Part shown: positions 48,901 to 59,892 of the stretch, in pieces
Layout of the letters: every line of letters starts with the position of its first letter
How positions within the stretch are numbered: the first letter of the stretch is position 1
DNA from: Chamaecrista fasciculata
Taxonomy: Eukaryota > Streptophyta > Magnoliopsida > Fabales > Fabaceae
Assembly: GCA_003254925.1 (NCBI GenBank)
Contig: QANZ01028622.1
Location: forward strand, 62,001 to 126,000
Length of the DNA stretch: 64,000 bases
Reading direction: 5' to 3'
Notes under the pieces: model-generated
What the model was told of the DNA's origin: nothing
Database searches by the model: none
What the model saw: the letters and a program-made list of their open reading frames with translations, nothing else
Made by a program: the position numbers and the translations under genes

Positions 48901-51257
48901 GATTAACATTGATTTGTTGACTTGTCATGTGTATCCTTCACTCCTCAGACCAAAACTAGGGCTATGCAAAATCATTTTTTAGAAAACAAAGTCAATCAAC
49001 CTTATTAGCCATCCATCTCCAGTCCAAAGGGAAAACCCATTGAAATTGCCATTTTCAATGACTTACACCAACACATATAATAATACATACTGATACATAT
49101 ATAAATGCACTCGAAAGTACAAAAACGCGTAAAGAAGAAAAGTGATAGAGCTGCTAAAAATCAAATAAAATCTCGGTTAGGTCCATAAAAAGGATATCAT
49201 GTAGCAAATGAATAGACCTTGACATCAACTACTATTGAAAAGCAAGAGACACAAAAATAATCAACCATCCCAAAAAAACAAAGGCAAGACATTAATATAT
49301 AGAGATGTTAGAACAAACTATGTACCAATTCATGTTTTCAGACTCTGCACTATTCTTCAAAATCCATTTTGCCACGGTGCTACAGTCCACAGGACGGTGA
49401 GCCTCCTCAGTGCACTGTAGAGTGTATATCCAAAGAAACGTATTAGAGCCAGCATAACAAACAATAACAATCTGAAATGCAATACTATAACAATTCAAAA
49501 AGAACCCGGGGGAACTTACATTCCAGCAAAAGCTGTAAGAACAAAGGCAAGAAACATCATAATTTCCACTACCAGCATCAAAAGTAACTGCATATTCACA
49601 ACCTGGTGCAGGACACCACTTAGTCTAGACAAAAAAAAATATATACATTATTACGACAATGAGTTACAAAATAATAAAAAATATATGAATATATAGTTTC
49701 CACTAGCCTTCCAAAACTGGTATGACTTACAAAATCTAGAGCAAGTTCTCATTACATGTGATAACAAATGAAGCATTAATCACATAGCATAGAAATTTAT
49801 GTTACAGCTTAGCCAAGGGATTGTGAACAAGGCTCACATTCAAGACTCAACAAAAAAACAATCAAAGATTTTAATTCCTAGCAAAGAAAACAATGCTGCA
49901 TCCAGAATTTTCGCCTAAATTGGAGCTTGGGAGCCCAAAGGAGAGTAAACATTACTTATGCAACTATTATCAATCTCAATATTCAATATCTACAACATAC
50001 CTTTTTATTATCTTCTATATAAGACCTAAGAAGGTAACGGGCATACTTCTCCTTGTCTTCTTCAGACGCTAACAAATTAATCATATCTTGACCAACAGCA
50101 GAACCACAAGTGGGATCAGGACATCTCAGCATCAAACATCCAGGGCCATCTTTAATAGATGTGCTAATATATCCTAGCATTCAAAAAGGACAAAAGATCA
50201 TGAGATGGAAGAAAAATAAAAGAAATAAATGAAAGAATACATGCAATAACTATATGATGGGATTAAAAAGATCAAGAATTTTAAGTTACCCTATGATAGC
50301 CACATATAGAAACAGTACAACTTACAAGGCAAAATATATCTAAAGTCACAAGAGAACAGAGTGAAAGCATAAAAGATATACCTTCCCAGCATGTGATACA
50401 ATAAGGATGACCACAAGCACAAGATGCTATCCGTACATGAGGATAAGTTTCAAAACAAATGCCGCATGTAAGCTGAACACAGGGGGAACAAAGTGAAAAC
50501 CAAATAGAGCCCAAGCAGTAGAGGCTAAAGAAAAACAACCACATTATTTGCCAGTCTCGGAACCAAATTAACCATATCTTATCTCACCTCTCTAGCATTA
50601 GGAAACTGAATAACAGGCTTCTCCAACAATCCAACTGTTTTGCGGACTCGATCTTCATCAGCAAACCATGCATCATGCACATTGCTGACACTCCTGCAAG
50701 ACCAACTCTTCATTAGTACAGACGTATGCAAAAAAGACAATCAAAATTCAAAACCTTACAAGGTAGAAGTTTAATACTTCAATGATGGTGTCACCTAGAG
50801 ATCACCGAAAATGATACGCCATAACAGACAGTAAAAGGATAAAAAAGGAGCGGGGATTACCAATTGTAGTGACGAAGTAGTATGCTCGCAGCAACTCGTG
50901 ATATAGAGAGAACTGTGGCTACTCTCGTGATATCATCCTCTTGTCTTAGCCTAATATCTGACTCCGTCAATATAGTAAAATTTTGCTGAAAGACAAAGTT
51001 TAATAAGATGCTTAATCCCGAAAGAACCGATGGCAAATCAAGAGAAAGAGTGTACTTTACAAATTGAGAATAGAACAGACCTCTGGGCGACGGGACACAA
51101 TCCTATGGGAATCATCAGCATCAGCGACGTAATCATCGGCGTCATCATCATAGTCACTGTAGTAATCCAAGGGAGCATCCTCAGTCTCGCCGCTATAGAA
51201 ATCGTCATCGAGGGACTCAACATCGTTGGCGTCGTGCATATCATCCTCGGAATCCAT
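42938..51257 (-). CDS. ARI8: ARIADNE-type RBR E3 ubiquitin ligase (ARI7/ARI8-like), 15 coding exons
   Basis: Coding exons in transcript order: 51257-51081, 50985-50861, 50693-50588, 50472-50382, 50173-50001, 49624-49520, 49414-49326, 48320-48213, 48008-47918, 47789-47700, 45269-45222, 44979-44908, 44262-44163, 44038-43912, 43193-42938. All joins are GT-AG and in frame, giving 585 aa. The N terminus is acidic ([20 protein letters not shown]). RING1 starts at residue 139 ([20 protein letters not shown]). IBR follows ([31 protein letters not shown]). RING2 contains [19 protein letters not shown]; Cys310 in GCMHM aligns with the catalytic cysteine of human HHARI. A coiled-coil ARIADNE domain follows ([20 protein letters not shown]). 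The end is a RanBP2-type zinc finger ([20 protein letters not shown]). RBR ligases carry ubiquitin as a cysteine thioester before transfer. ARI7 versus ARI8 cannot be settled, so the symbol is approximate. Confidence 0.93.
43361..43669. mobile_element. Foldback MITE (ARI intron 14)
   Basis: Left arm AAAATGCACAAACCCCTCTT and TTTAGTCATCGTGCC; right arm the inverse (GGCACAACGACTAAAAATC, GAGGGTTTTTATGCATTTTT). About 309 bp with no coding capacity. Target duplication not resolved. Confidence 0.7.
43680..43858 (-). mobile_element. Probable tRNA-derived SINE (ARI intron 14)
   Basis: On the minus strand TGGTGTAGCAGTTTGGCGAG resembles an A box and AACCCAGGTTTGATTCTTAG a B box, about 30-40 bp apart. 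A non-tRNA body with GTCCGTTACACGGATAGGCG follows. It sits directly against the foldback MITE. No clean target duplication was found. Confidence 0.5.
44380..44715. mobile_element. Foldback element (ARI intron 12)
   Basis: Left arm ATTAATGATTTGGTCCCCA, AGATTTCTCAATTTAGTCC and GATACAATTACAATCAATTT; right arm the inverse (AAATTGGTTGTAATTGCATC, TACTAAATCAAGAAATC, GACAAAATCATTACTTC). About 335 bp with no coding capacity. Confidence 0.65.
45270..47699 (-). other. ARI intron 10 with GTG/GAT-rich tract
   Basis: The largest ARI intron (2.4 kb). Positions about 45510-45900 form a degenerate triplet-like tract rich in GGTGGTGG, GTGATGGC and AACAGT words. The remainder is AT-rich with no recognised gene or bounded element. 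Open frames in the tract are repeat artefacts. Confidence 0.6.
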
Positions 51258-51472
51258 GGCGGGAAACCCTAACCGGGAAATTTCAACGGAATTCACAGAG
51301 ACGGTGGGTGGGAAGAAAGAAGAAGAATATGTAGTAGCAGTGAGAAAGAAGAGAACGTGGAATCAATGTGAGAAAATTATGGAGAAAATCTAGGGCAAAT
51401 ATAGATTACGAATCAAAGAGGCGAGAAAAAATTGACAGAAAAAAAAAAAAGGAAAGAAAGAAAGTGTGTTGC

Positions 51473-51503
<31 letters not shown>

Positions 51504-51861
51504 CGTTTGTATAGTCGCTATGCTTGGAATTTTGGAAGAATAAATTATGATGCTTGGAATTTTGGAAGAATAAATTATGATTGTATTGGAATTTTGGAAG
51601 AATAAATAATTATGATTGTGTTGTGTTATTATATAAGGAGGAGGCTTAACAGAAGCAGCTAGCAGGAGGATTTGATACGCTGAAAGGAAGGAATAGAAAT
51701 AGGAATATGAATTAAGAATGGGAATAGGAATAGGAATAGGAATAGGCAAAGAACACAATGGAAGAAAGGAAGTGCTAGTGGGAACAACTGCCAATGGTGA
51801 GAGTGTGAGTTAAGAAATCAGTGATAATATTGGTATCAATCTATATAATTTTTAAGTTTGG
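51258..51861 (-). promoter_or_regulatory. ARI8: ARI 5' leader/promoter region with simple repeats
   Basis: The leader starts at 51258. On the plus strand the upstream region contains a TTTTC-type tract (51473-51502). It then has about three tandem copies of a 30-bp unit reading TGCTTGGAATTTTGGAAG then AATAAATTATGA (about 51519-51612). A GGAATA hexanucleotide run follows (about 51719-51751). The transcription start is not determined. Confidence 0.5.
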
Positions 51862-52832
51862 CAAGGTTATTAAAATTGAACCAGACATTAAACCAATCGA
51901 AGTAGAAATTTAAGGTTCAATGGTTCAACCGAGGTCAGATCGTTTTGAAATTAAATAATATATTAATAAATAATAGACTAACAAAATAATAAATTACTAA
52001 TCACAATAAGGAAATAAGCCAATAAGAAAATAAATCAAAAAGGAATAAATCATAAATAATCCACAAAGAAGGACTTAAATCACAATCAAATTAAAAGAAA
52101 GGAAACGGAATTAAATCACAATCAAATTAAAAGAAAGGAAATCAACCACCAAGAAAGAAATAAACCAACCATAAAGAAGGAAATAATCCACGATAAAAAA
52201 AATAAAAACCACAATCAAGTAAAAAAAGGAAATCAACCACAAAAAAAAAATCACAATCAACCGAAAAGGAAAATAAACATTCAGCATTTTTCTTATCAAC
52301 CCTATTCACATTTTGGAACAAAGTTTAGTCACGACGACGACGTTGGAAGACAAGAAAATTTCAGATCAGCGTCACCAACGAAGCGAGGAAGAGGAAGAGG
52401 AAAGACGATGGAAGACGAATTGCGAAGGAGATGGTGACGCATCGGCGAGGAGACGGTGACGACGGCGAACACAGGAGATGGTGACGACAGTGATCAGTGA
52501 AGAGTGATGGTCGATGGCGTGAAGAAGAGAGGAAGAGAGGATACTCCTGAGCGGCTAGGTATGGCAAATTAGGGAAAGAAATCGAAATGAAGATGGAAGG
52601 AGACCTAGGGCTAAACCGATTTTTTTTCTATTATTTAAACCCAGAATACCTGAACCGCCTGAATCGCTCAAACCGCCGGTTCTTACCGATTTTGGCGCTT
52701 CAAGGCCGGTTCATCCGGTTTTCTAGCGGTTTTTTGCATGGCCGATTTTCTCTTCAACTTGGACCGGACTGGAGACCTATTCACGGTCCAACCGGTTGAA
52801 CCGGCCGGTCCGGTCCGGTTTTAATAACCTTG
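51862..52832. mobile_element. ACCGG-rich TIR family, copy 2
   Basis: A perfect 14-bp terminal inverted repeat CAAGGTTATTAAAA / TTTTAATAACCTTG, followed inside the right end by repeated CCGGTTGAACCGGCC words. Flanks TTGGCAA and TTGGTCAA suggest a degraded duplication. The interior has a GC-rich segment with GACGACGACG and GGAGACGGTGACGACGG (52325-52560), possibly a captured host fragment that I cannot identify. 971 bp. Confidence 0.7.
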
Positions 52833-52849
52833 GTCAAAGGGTGGATTTG

Positions 52850-53740
52850 GTACTAAATGTATATCTTGATTTTTATTTTGGTGTTTTATGTTTAAAAAGA
52901 TTCTTATTGATCTTAAATATAGATAAAATATTTTATTTTGGTCGCAAATTATTAAATGTGGTCATATTTCTCTTGTTTCAAGTTCGAATATTATGAGTTT
53001 AGAGCTTCGTGTTATTTTTTAATAGTACTTTCTTCATCAAGTTAGAATGGTCAATAAACGAGTTTAAATCGAGGCATGGAAGGGGACTATTTATTTCACG
53101 GTCAAATAAGCAAAGTTGGTTATATTTCTCTCGTTTCAATTCTAAGTGCTACGAGTTACTCTTAAAAAATCTTTTCTCTGTTCAATTGGACCCGTCAACA
53201 AATGAGATCAAATTAGGCTCAAAAGTGGCATTGGAACCAAAAAGTAAAATAAATATGAAAAATTAATTTCAAACCCACTTTCGAGTCCAATTTGATCTTA
53301 TTTTCTGACGATCACAATTGGACAAAAAAAAAGTTGTTAAGAGTAAATTATAGTTATAAACTCAGCATTGAGACTTAGAAATAGATATGACCAATTTTGC
53401 TTGTTTGACATTGAAACGAGCAGTCTCTTTTCAAGAACCGATTTGACCTCATTTGTTGTTGGATCCAACTAGATAAAGAAAGTACTCTTTGAAAACAACT
53501 CGTAGCTCTAAACTCAAAAATTCACAGCAGTAACATAGGAGGAAAGGTAAAAGATGAAAATAAAATAAAATAAGAATAATAAAAACCAAACAAAAATAAA
53601 ATACAATAAAACAAAATAAAAAAGTAAAAATAAAATACAAATTAAAGAAAAGAAAAGAAAAATAAAAGAAAAAAGGAATAGAAAAAAGAAAATGAAAAAA
53701 ATAAGCCAAGGACAAGGAGAAAGAAAAAGAAAGGTGAAAA
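52850..53740. repeat. Foldback repeat of ~160-bp modules, copy 1
   Basis: Two direct modules (GGTCATATTTCTCTTGTTTC to CAAATAAGC, then GGTTATATTTCTCTCGTTTC onward) are followed by two inverted modules. The inverted half includes GACCAATTTTGCTTGTTTGA and ends with AACTCGTAGCTCTAAACTC. The whole block is a diverged palindrome of modules arranged forward, forward, reverse, reverse. Two other copies occur at about 54880 and 62020. No coding capacity. Confidence 0.7.
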
Positions 53741-54879
53741 TTGTATTTTAACCTCCTATCTTCATACTTTTTACTGTTTCATTTAGGTCGTTTAACTTTG
53801 TTGCAAGGACTGGAGTGAAGTTCCAGAGAAATTTCTGGAGTCAGTTTTTGAATTAAACTCTGAACCAAAATAAGTTAGGAAAACTTACAGATGAGTCCTT
53901 GAAATTATAATTTAGTCCTAAAATCTTTAAATTCCTTTCATTTGAGTCCCAAGTTCACAAAATAAAATTGAGAAAACTTCCATAATACTTCCAAACGTTC
54001 CAATTTAGTACCTATTCCATTGATCTTTCAAAAATCGAACCAAAAATGCAAAAAGAACGAGAAAAGGCAAATATGCAGAGGGACTAAACTGAAAAACGCA
54101 AAAAGTTTAAACCCACCGAAAATCTCACCGATCTCGTTGGAAAATGTACAGAAATCGTCGGGAAACTCAGGAAATCTCTGAAAAACTCCAATACTCACTG
54201 AAATCTAGCTTAAATCGCACTCAATAAGTTTCCAAAAATCCTCCCAATTATCTCTCGACCTCGTCTCTCTTTTAAAAAATTGAACTTCTCCCCTTCGTCG
54301 ATGAGAAGTTAGGGTTCATGGGTTTGAGTTTGGGAATGGATTCGAAGGAAATTTGGGAATGGCTTTGAGATTTTGGTTCTAATGGTTTGGAGATGGCTAG
54401 GGTTTGGTTCGAAGTGAGCTAGAGGAGTGGGTTATGGCGCCAATGGTTAGGGTTCGAGCTATAGTGTGGGTGGATTGAGGCTAGGGTTCGTGTGGGTTGG
54501 GAGATTGGGGTTCAAATTGTAGGTGTGGTTCGAATGGATTGGGGTGTGAATTAGGGACTAAAACATGTGTTTTGGTTATGGACTAAAATGTTGGAGAGTC
54601 CTTTTTTATTTCTTTTGCTGATTTGGCTAAATTTACACAAGTGGCACCTTTTTTTTTTCTTGCATAACCGGTGTTGATGTGGTAGTTAATGTGCAGCACT
54701 TAACTAGCCAAGTCAGCCCCATAGCGACACACCTCAACTTTTTTGGACGGGTGGACTAATAGAGAGACCAACATGCAACGATTTTGCAAAATTCGAGGAC
54801 CGGGTTGTACAATTTCACATATTCAAGGATCGATCTGCAAGCGAGTGATAAATTCAGAGACGACTTAGCTAGTTTACTC
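53741..54879. other. Repeat-like spacer of unknown class
   Basis: Contains GAGTCCTTGAAATTATAAT, AGGGACTAAACTGAAAAACG and GGGTTCATGGGTTTGAGTTT words that suggest a non-autonomous element with a GC-richer core (54290-54540). A matching inverted end was not found. No gene recognised. Confidence 0.35.
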
Positions 54880-56870
54880 TATATTCTGGTGTTCATTTCG
54901 TGGTTTATCTTTTAAAAGATTCATATTGATCTTAAATGTTGACAAAATATTTTTTTTTGGTCCCAAACTATATAATTTGACAACATTTTTCTCGTTCCAA
55001 GTTCTAACATGATGAGTCCAGCACTGCGTGTTACTTTTGAAGAGTATTTTTTCTATCAAGTTAGAGTTGTCAACAAACGAGTTTAAATCGGAACCTAAAA
55101 GTGGACCACTTTGTTGGAAAAATATTGTGTATAAGGAACCTTCTACGTTTTCATATCCTTTATCGTTTATTTTATTTTGATAATTTACAAAAAAAATTGT
55201 ATTAAATTTTTATTATTTTTAGTACCTTGTAATTTCGTATTATGCTTTAAATGTATGTTATTTATTGGTTGCAAACTATTTTGGAAAGTTATAACATGAT
55301 TTGCAAGTCTTTATATCATATCCTTTTATTTATGGAAATATCCTTAATTGAGTGCGCTGAATTAAATCCTAATCTATGTGATTTTAATATGTGTTGCTTG
55401 ATTAGGAATGATCATATCTGACTTATATTATTGCTATTATGCGAATTCATCAAATGGAATTAGTTTCCCAACTTAATTATTTTATTTCAGGAAAATATCT
55501 AAATATAAAAATAATTCAAATCATGTTGGTTAGATCTTGAGTGATTGCTGAGGAATTCTAGCTCAAGTCAAATGCAAATTAATGTTGTCTACTCAGAATA
55601 TCAAGCATAAATGGAATTCAAACGTGGAATCTGCTATGTTTAGAAAGGAATTTATTGAAGGCATTAAAGACATAACCGTTGGAGCCAAATATTTAAACTA
55701 TTTTCTTATGGAGCTTCCTGGTGTATCAAGTATATAATGAAGATGAAGTTAAATGCACAAGTTTAATGATTACATGAGATTTACAAGTTGTTAAGTGCTA
55801 AGAGCTATCTCATACATTTGTTGTATTATTTCTTAGTAGAATTATATGTGTGATACCCATCTCTCATTCAAGTTATTTGTGTATCCTAGTGGTAATAAGT
55901 TGTTTACCTCATTTGCTGTGAAACTTTAGGATGAGCCGTGAGTGGTTGCAAGAAAGAGGTATTTTATACGAACCTGGTTGTTACCAGTGAGGATCCTTGT
56001 GGGGAAACTGTAAAAAAGAGAATTGTAAAACCTTCGGGGTGATCCTAGTTTTAGGTTGATTACCAATTGTAATTTGGTTAGTTTTGCCCATAATACAAAA
56101 TTCCCTTACTTTGTGCTTGGGGAGTGGGCGTAGGTTTAGGGGGAACTCCTTTTATAGGGATTATTACCTTATTCCGAACCACTATAACTCGTTGTGTATT
56201 ATCTCTCTCCCTTAACTCTTTTAATTTCGCATTTTATATCTTGAGTTAAGAAAAAGGTTTTTGAATCAAGGAACTTGAAGTTAAGGAAACGTTTTTTCAC
56301 TTAGGAACTGCTTTTATAAGAAATCCTTAGTAGTTTGTTAAAAAGTTTTAAAATCCTAATCACTCCCTCTAAGATTATTTCCTTGTGCATTCTTACTAAC
56401 ACACTTATTTCACAATCAAATAAGTTGGTCATATTTATCTCATTTTAGTTGTGAATGCCACTAATTCAAAGCTACGAGTTACTTTTAACAAGTTTTTTTT
56501 TGCTCAATTGGAGTCGTCAGTAGATGAGATATCAAATCAGGCTCAAAAGTGGGGTCAGGACCAAAAAGTAAGAAAATCTGGGAAAAAAAATGTTTCAAAC
56601 CCACATTTGAGTCTAATTTGACATTATTTTCTAACAATCGCAACTGGACAAAAAAAGAAAAAGACTCATTAAGACCATAACTTTAAATTCATCACATTCA
56701 CACATAAAATGAGAGATAAATGACTAGTTTTACTTGTTTGATCTTAAAACAAGAAGTCTGCTTTTAATATTCGATTTAACTTTATTTGATGGCGACCTCA
56801 ACTAAATAGAGAAAATACTATTCAAAAGCATCGTATACATTTAAATTTGTTATATTTGAACTTGAAACTA
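54880..56870. repeat. Foldback repeat of ~160-bp modules, copy 2 (interrupted by a solo LTR)
   Basis: The left part 54880-55111 aligns with 52855-53085 of copy 1. The right part 56402-56870 continues the alignment from ATTTCACAATCAAATAAG. The solo LTR at 55112-56401 interrupts the first module pair, at the point where copy 1 reads GGACTATTTATTTCACGG. Confidence 0.7.
55112..56401 (+). mobile_element. Solo LTR, probably Copia type
   Basis: Begins TGTTGGAAAAATATTG and ends CTTACTAACA, so it has the TG...CA form. It is flanked by a perfect 5-bp duplication CACTT (55107-55111 and 56402-56406). Internal phrases such as TTCCGAACCACTATAACTCG and TAATCACTCCCTCTAAG resemble the 3' halves of long plant Copia LTRs. 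The length is 1290 bp. No internal protein region is present, so it is a fossil left by recombination between LTRs. Confidence 0.8.
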
Positions 56871-57164
56871 GACGATAAGTATGTTTAAATTGCATTCTCT
56901 ATTATGTTTCATATTATTTTTCTTAGATTGATGTATCCATTTTTTATTTACATGGACTATTTCATTTCTTCCTTATATTATTATTTTATATACACTAATT
57001 TTATAATAATTTGTGCTAATTTGTCTTGCTATAAGTGACCCAAATTAATTTCTTATTTTTATTTAGGAAATAAAAAAGTTAAACAAACAAATAAATCAAT
57101 TGTAAAGATCTCTTTTTTATTTTTAAATGTTTCATATTTTTTATTTTTTTGTTATAAAAATTTA

Positions 57165-57340
57165 GATGGGGGGATGACGCTTCAGTCCAAGGTTAGGGAA
57201 GGCCAGGGGCTCAATGAGCATTTTCAGAGGTACTTATAGATAACTCACTAAATGAGGCATCACCAGAAATCGAACTCAACTATGTAATTGTCATGAGTGG
57301 AAAGTCACCAAGTGAGTCAAACCTCATTAGCTAAATGTTT
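57165..57340 (-). mobile_element. Possible tRNA-derived SINE
   Basis: On the minus strand GGTTTGACTCACTTGGTGAC resembles an A box and GAGTTCGATTTCTGG a B box. A non-tRNA body ending in CCCCCCATC follows. The target duplication is unclear. Confidence 0.45.
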
Positions 57341-57554
57341 TTTTATTTTAAAAGGATAATCCATAACCATATACGATATTACTTTCAAAATATTATTTAT
57401 AATTTGAATTTTTATATATATATATATACTTATATAGATTTAGAACTAATATGCAATTTATTATATTATTATATTCTAAAAATATAAATTTTCTATAGTT
57501 ATATTGAAATACACAATTGATTATTTGAAGACACTGAACTTGAAACTTGAAAGT

Positions 57555-58327
57555 AGTCTTATCATAATCGGACCGGATCGGACGGTCCGGCCAGTTAGAC
57601 CGCTGACCGAACAAGAGAGCGAGTGAGTTCGACCCCAAAAACCAAAACACCATTTGGACCAGATTGAACCGGAAATAACCAACAAAAAAATCGGAGAACC
57701 GGGTTCAATCGCTAGACCGCTGAAAACCGGAGGTTCACCCAATTTTTTTTTTCGTGAGTTCGTTTTTTCGGCGTTTTTGGAGCTTGATCTTTTGAAATTA
57801 ATCCATGGGAATGATTTTGATCATGAAACACACAAAACCCATCCGAAATTTGTCCAAATCAAGCTCTTAACGGACCAAAAATGGTGTTTATTGGGCGGAT
57901 GAACAGTGACCCGTGGAGGAAGAAGAAGAACAGCGTTCTTGCTTCCTACTTTGGTGCATTTTCTAATTTTGGTCCACCCCCATTTTGCTAATTTTTCATT
58001 TTGGTCCTTTTGCATTAAAAAAAATTGCAAAATCTGAATTGTGGCATGGCATTCGTATTGGGCCTAGATAGTTTTGTTGAAATGGGGTTCAACCCTTTGA
58101 TTATTATGAGTTTATGACTGATGGGATCTTGTTTAAGATGCATTTACTTGCTTGAAAAAATGCAGCTACTCCATGATCTCTAGTATTATAGAGCGTTTAT
58201 ATTTAATATATTAAAAAAATTATTTATTGCATCATCCGGTCCGACTAATGGTTCGACCGATTCAACCGATCAAACCGTGAACCGAACACTTATCCGAGTC
58301 TATGTCCGGTTCAGTTCTGGCAACATA
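57555..58327. mobile_element. ACCGG-rich TIR family, copy 3
   Basis: The left end is followed by ATCGGACCGGATCGGACGGT. The right end carries TTCGACCGATTCAACCGATC and TGTCCGGTTCAGTTCTGG. A 9-bp duplication, CTTGAAAGT on the left and GTTGAAAGT on the right (57546-57554, 58328-58336), has one mismatch. 773 bp. A GC-richer core at 57740-57960 has no recognised protein. Confidence 0.65.
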
Positions 58328-58520
58328 GTTGAAAGTTCAAAGTATACTATAAGGTGGATCTTTTTCTACATCATTCTAAAGTGGATCTTTTTTAATTACT
58401 TGTTCGGTTTTAGGGGTTTGCCCGGAAATCTAAATTAAGTATGTGTTATATATTTGATTATAGTAGTAAAATTTTTTGATAAGAGTAACCACGTATATAA
58501 AGTCTTAAATATAAAATTTA

Positions 58521-59883
58521 GGCCAGAGTCTTATTTTGGTCCCTCTGTTATGCTCATTGTTCCAAATAGGTCCTTCAGTTATTTTTCGTTCCATATTGGT
58601 CCCTTAGTTATTCAAAACTTGTCAAAGTTGGTCCCTCTAACGTTTTCCATCCATTTTTCCGTTAAAAAAAGAGGAAAAATAAACTTTCATCCCCAAAAAT
58701 TTCATTTTTCTTATATTAAGGTCCTTTTCTTTTAATAATATGATCAAAACGTAAGAAAAAGAAGTAAATTAAGATTTGAAGTGAATTTACCCAAAACAAA
58801 AAAAACACACACTCTCTCTCTCTCTCTTGTACACCAACATCTCCATTTTCCTCGCCACCAATCGCTCCAAGTCTCCAACGCCGTCAACTGGATCTACATC
58901 CATGTTGTCCCCTTCTACCCTCGCGTCAACATCACCGCCATCTATGTCGGCAACGACTTCCTCGACTTCTCGTCGGAGTCCGTCGACCATCCTAAACATC
59001 CACACGTCTCTGTTTCCACCTCCTTCTCCTTCGTCAGCGTCATTTCGACCTCGTTCCCTCCCTCCGCCGCTCAATTTCAGGTGTTCCCCAGCGTCGATCT
59101 GATGGCCCCGCTACTTCAGTTTCTCAAAGAGACCAATTCCTCGTTCTTCATCAATGTCTACCCCTACAATCTGTACAGACTCAACTCTGAGATTCCGATC
59201 GGGATTGCTCTGTGTCAAGAAAGCCCGTTCAATTTCAGAGACGATTAGGCCACCAGTGTCCGGTATCGGAACCTCTTCGAGATGATGATCGACGCGGTGA
59301 TCAGTGCGATGTCGCCGACGGGGTACGAGAAAATCCCCATTGTGGTGACAGAGACAGGTTGGTCGAGTGCGATCCCCGCCGTTCATAACAGCTCCGTCGC
59401 CGACGACGGCAACGACAGGGATGCCAACATAGAGTACGCGGAGATGTACTTGAAAGGTCTGGTGAAACCTCGAGGTCGGTAACATATTCAGATCTCTCCC
59501 CGCCCCAACATTTTCGAGCAAAGATCGATGGTGTAAAAGATCTGATGGGGTTTCTGGGTATAATAGGAGGAGGGAGAGAGACAGACGAATGAGAGAGAGA
59601 GTTTTGTGTTTTGGACAAATTTACTTAAAATCTTAATTTACTTCCTTTTCTTATGTTTTGATCCTATTATAAAAAGAAAAGGACCTTAATATAAGAAAAT
59701 AAAACTTTTGGGAATGAAAGTTTATTTTTTCTCTTTTTTTAACAGAAAAATGGATGGAAAGCGTTAGAGGGACCAACTTTGACAAGTTTTGAATAACTGA
59801 GGGACCAATATGGAACGAAAAATAACTGAGGGACCTATTTGGAACAATGAGCATAACAGAGGGACCAAAATAAGACTTTGGCC
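58521..59883 (+). mobile_element. GGCCAAAGTCC-family TIR element carrying a captured host gene fragment
   Basis: Left end GGCCAGAGTCTTATTTTGGT, right end AAAATAAGACTTTGGCC, with inverted repeats of about 225 bp (58521-58745 and 59640-59883). Perfect 9-bp duplication TAAAATTTA at 58512-58520 and 59884-59892. The internal ~890 bp is GC-rich and mostly a GH17 glucanase fragment, in contrast to the AT-rich arms. No transposase is present. This is the structure called Pack-MULE or Pack-TIR. Confidence 0.9.
58850..59482 (+). pseudogene. Captured GH17 glucan endo-1,3-beta-glucosidase fragment
   Basis: One frame across this segment reads NAVNWIYIHVVPFYPRVNIT, VGNDFLDFSSE, VDLMAPLLQFLKETNSSFF, INVYPYNLYRLNSEIPIGIA, then RNLFEMMIDAVISAMSPTGY and EKIPIVVTETGWSSAIP. 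These are hallmark strands of plant GH17 beta-1,3-glucanases. The VGNE acid/base motif is VGND here, while the VTETGW nucleophile motif is kept (about 59342). The N-terminal signal region and the C-terminal part are absent, a stretch between VGND and the VDLMAPLL strand looks shortened, and one in-frame TAG lies at 59246-59248. The fragment lies wholly between transposon arms, so it is a transduplicated piece and not a working enzyme gene. Confidence 0.85.
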
Positions 59884-59892
59884 TAAAATTTA

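Noticed and set aside
52780-52830. Clusters of CCGGTTGAACCGG as transcription-factor sites upstream of the ARI gene
   Set aside because: The same words occur at both ends of four transposon copies, so they are element subterminal repeats and not evidence of a promoter array.
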